From positions 1 through 36,511 of the forward strand of contig JAMQCK010000218.1 in NCBI GenBank assembly GCA_024196135.1: a stretch of DNA of 36,511 bases. Reading direction: 5' to 3'. Shown here one piece after another: positions 34,526 to 36,511 of the stretch (position 1 is the first letter of the stretch; each line of letters starts with the position of its first letter). This DNA comes from Pleurotus ostreatus/Saccharomyces cerevisiae fusant (Eukaryota > Opisthokonta). The position numbers and the translations under genes are program-made. Below the pieces are notes generated by a model. The model was given only the letters and a program-made list of their open reading frames with translations, searched no databases and was not told where the DNA came from.

Positions 34526-35270
34526 AACAGCAGGGCGTAATTAAGATGTGGGGTAGTCTGTGAGAGGGAAGGACAGTGTAGAGTGTGATGTGCGACTTTA
34601 TAAGCCTCGCCCAGCGATGCGAACGAGATGTGTAATGATGTGGCTGCGGACAAGGAGCGCTCTCTCCGGGGCCCGCCCTCCTCCTCGGCGGCTTGTCACG
34701 TGGTCGCTTGGCCCGCCCAGCGGATCAGCGTGCAGATCATTTCGTCATCGCAATCACCTTCGACGCTTCGTTCGGCTCGTTCACCCTTCTGCAAGTCGTC
34801 GAGCGCGGCGACGAGCAGCGTAGAATCGACCCAAGAAAATATTCCTTCCATCACGAGGCCGAACAACCGGACCAGCAGACTCGGGCGCAGGCAGCGCAGC
34901 CGACGCATCGCTGCAGCTGCGGCTGCGGAGTCCGATGTCTGTCTATAGCCACTGCTCATCGCACTGCATCCCTCGCATCGCCCGCGCCAACGCACTCCGG
35001 CGCGCCCGAGGCACCCAAACATCAGACTGAGGCACCGAGGCGCCCGGCCGCTCATCTTCTCTGCCTTGGCAGGACACAAACGTGTTTGCTGATGTCGAGT
35101 AGATACAAGCGAGCACGGCGCCTTGGCTGGTCTATGAACCGCGGAGGACGTCTATCTACCGTGAGCATAGCCCATTGTCTGAGATGAAGTCAGCGAGCGT
35201 AGGGCAACGCAGTCAGCAAGGACGCACCTGACTGCTTTGCAGTGTTCGCCCAATTGTCTCGCAGAGTCGT
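34526..35270. promoter_or_regulatory. Upstream region of the aspartic protease gene
   Basis: TATAAA on the minus strand (34596-34601) lies 71 bp before the protease ATG and is a good TATA box. A CACGTG E-box lies at 34697-34702. The rest, about 34800-35270, includes the 3' end of the right-edge methyltransferase gene. It has no coding frame that I trust. Confidence 0.55.
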
Positions 35271-36511
35271 CTACACCTTCGGTGCGGATACCTTCCGTCC
35301 CACCCAGGTCACGTATGGCACGCCCAGTAGACCCGGTCCATCCGTGCCATCGCCTGCATGCCAGATTTCCCATCGCGCACCATCTTCCCCCGAATCGGTA
35401 CGAGGGCTGGAAGCACTGTCCTCCGAATCACCACCTTTGCTGTCTTCTGTTCTGCCGGCCCTGCCACGCCCCGAATCCCCCGCATCCTCTGAATCACCGA
35501 CACTCGAGCCCAGCCACGCCTCGAGGAACCCACGCAGCACGTCTTCCGCGCGTAGCTCGCTCACTACGACTACGGTGGTCTTGTCGGATTTTGCGAAGTG
35601 GTTGATTGTCGAGACGAGCGGGCCGACGAGCGATGGGTGATAAATGCAGTCGACGGCGAGGATGAGGTCCGGCGCGTCGTCGCTTCCGTCCTGGGCGTCA
35701 TCGAATCCGTTTCGTGGATCATTGTGCGCATTTCGCGTGTCGTGAGTCCCGTGTCGTGCATGCTCATGTCCATGTCGCGCGTGGTGAGCATCGTGCGGTA
35801 CGCTATCCTCCTTCGTATCCCGACCGCCAGTGTACGGGAACGCCTTCCGCCGCCTCGACACTGACGTGGAGTGTAGCTGCTCCCAGTCTAGCGTCTCCAC
35901 CACTACATTGTTCAAGTCGTGGTCGGCAGCGTTCAGGTGCACATTCTTCGAAATGAGGTGCGTGAGGCCTGCGACATCGGTCGCTGTGTAGTGCTTGACC
36001 AGAGGAGCGAGGAGGACTGGGAGAAGACCAGTGCCCGCGCTGATGGGTGACATTCAATCGAGTGATGTGCCACAAAAGATGGGAATAATTCACCCAAGCT
36101 CTAGGACGCGCAATTCTGACAAGAATCCCCTCTCGAAGAAGGATTCGGGACTTCGATGGTGGTACTGTCGCAGGACCATGCGGGCGAAGTCAATGCTATT
36201 CGTCCAAGTTAGCTCAATCCGGGCGAACGCAGTAACGACACCAGTGGGAGGGAGGTGAGTTATGGTGCTCAAGGAGAGCATCCAGATACTGAGAATAGCT
36301 GCTCACCTCGCCCTCCATAACACACTTCCGGTATCACCCTTCGTCGTATGCAACCTTGTCTTATCCTGGTACAGCTCAACCTGCACGGATTGCGGACTCG
36401 AAGGCTTGACCGTCTTGCGAGTGTGAACGTGTCTAATTGACCGATGTTTCCCGCCAGAGTGCGTCCGTGAGTTCAATGGGCGCTTCGTCAATGTAGATGG
36501 TGGGGTCTCTG
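35271..36511 (-). CDS. Lysine-methyltransferase-like protein, Methyltransf_16 family (5' end cut by the window)
   Basis: The visible part runs from TIYIDEAPIELTDALWRET through SPQSVQVELYQDKTRLH, GDTGSVLWRASIDFARMVL and motif I LELGAGTGLLPVLLAPLV (split by an intron), then ATDVAGLTHLISKNVHLN, VVVETLDWEQL and the DxxY motif in DLILAVDCIYHPSLVGP. The end is VPYVTWVGRKVSAPKV. An Asp/His/Arg-rich insert (THDTRNAHNDPRNGFDD) precedes the DxxY motif, and a Gly/Asp/Ser-rich stretch follows it. This places it in the METTL21/VCP-KMT-like group, which methylates lysines of non-histone proteins. A stop in the first visible exon must be removed by an unusually short intron near 36440-36477. The N-terminus lies outside the window. 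Confidence 0.85.

Noticed and set aside
34693..35187. Plus-strand open frame of 164 codons upstream of the protease
   Set aside because: Low-complexity Arg/Ala/Ser composition, no conserved motif and no supporting exon chain.

Overview
The window is nuclear DNA of a basidiomycete fungus, most likely an Agaricomycete and perhaps a member of the Polyporales. Almost every gene is interrupted by many short GT-AG introns, mostly 45-60 bp with CTNAC-like branch sites. The DNA is GC-rich, and the protein families fit this group: a small Agaricomycete kinase family, a GPI-type pepsin-like protease, an H3 ending in RLRGERS and a fungal Methyltransf_16 protein. The assignment rests on gene structure and remembered family features, not on a database search. 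Except for one partial gene at the right edge, gene limits were set by joining exons by eye.

Layout from left to right. 0.6-3.2 kb (-): a class I sirtuin (SIR2) with several micro-exons in its catalytic core. 3.5-5.1 kb (-): argininosuccinate synthase (ARG1), which shares a short divergent promoter with a coiled-coil RING protein (5.3-7.1 kb, +). 7.7-13.0 kb (-): the large membrane ubiquitin ligase Doa10/Ssm4. 13.5-14.9 kb: a divergent histone H3/H4 pair with a common promoter. 15.3-17.0 kb (-): a mitochondrial rhomboid protease (PCP1). 17.1-23.0 kb: two tandem copies of a ~3 kb unit, each made of ~1.7 kb of apparently non-coding DNA plus a small kinase-like gene. 23.5-25.6 kb (+): an unrecognised multi-exon gene with a coiled-coil N-terminus and a PPGGAYY-rich tail. 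26.3-28.4 kb (-): an F-box/LRR-like protein, divergent from RPP1 (RNase P/MRP p30; 28.6-29.9 kb, +). 29.9-31.8 kb (-): a Methyltransf_16 protein. 32.9-34.5 kb (-): a secreted aspartic protease. 35.3 kb to the right edge (-): a second, partial Methyltransf_16 gene.

Most genes are housekeeping: chromatin (SIR2, H3, H4), arginine synthesis, ER and mitochondrial proteolysis, and tRNA/rRNA processing. They share promoters in divergent pairs rather than forming one pathway. The lineage-specific part is 17-26 kb, with the tandem kinase unit and the low-complexity protein. I saw no tRNA or rRNA genes, no CRISPR array and no intact transposon.

The observations most worth a second look are the 7, 12 and 9 nt exons in the sirtuin; the duplication that seems to have placed a copy of the rhomboid gene's upstream DNA in front of one kinase; the Lys-to-Arg change at the ATP-binding position in both kinases; and an extra residue in the H3 tail that shifts the K27 and K36 register.
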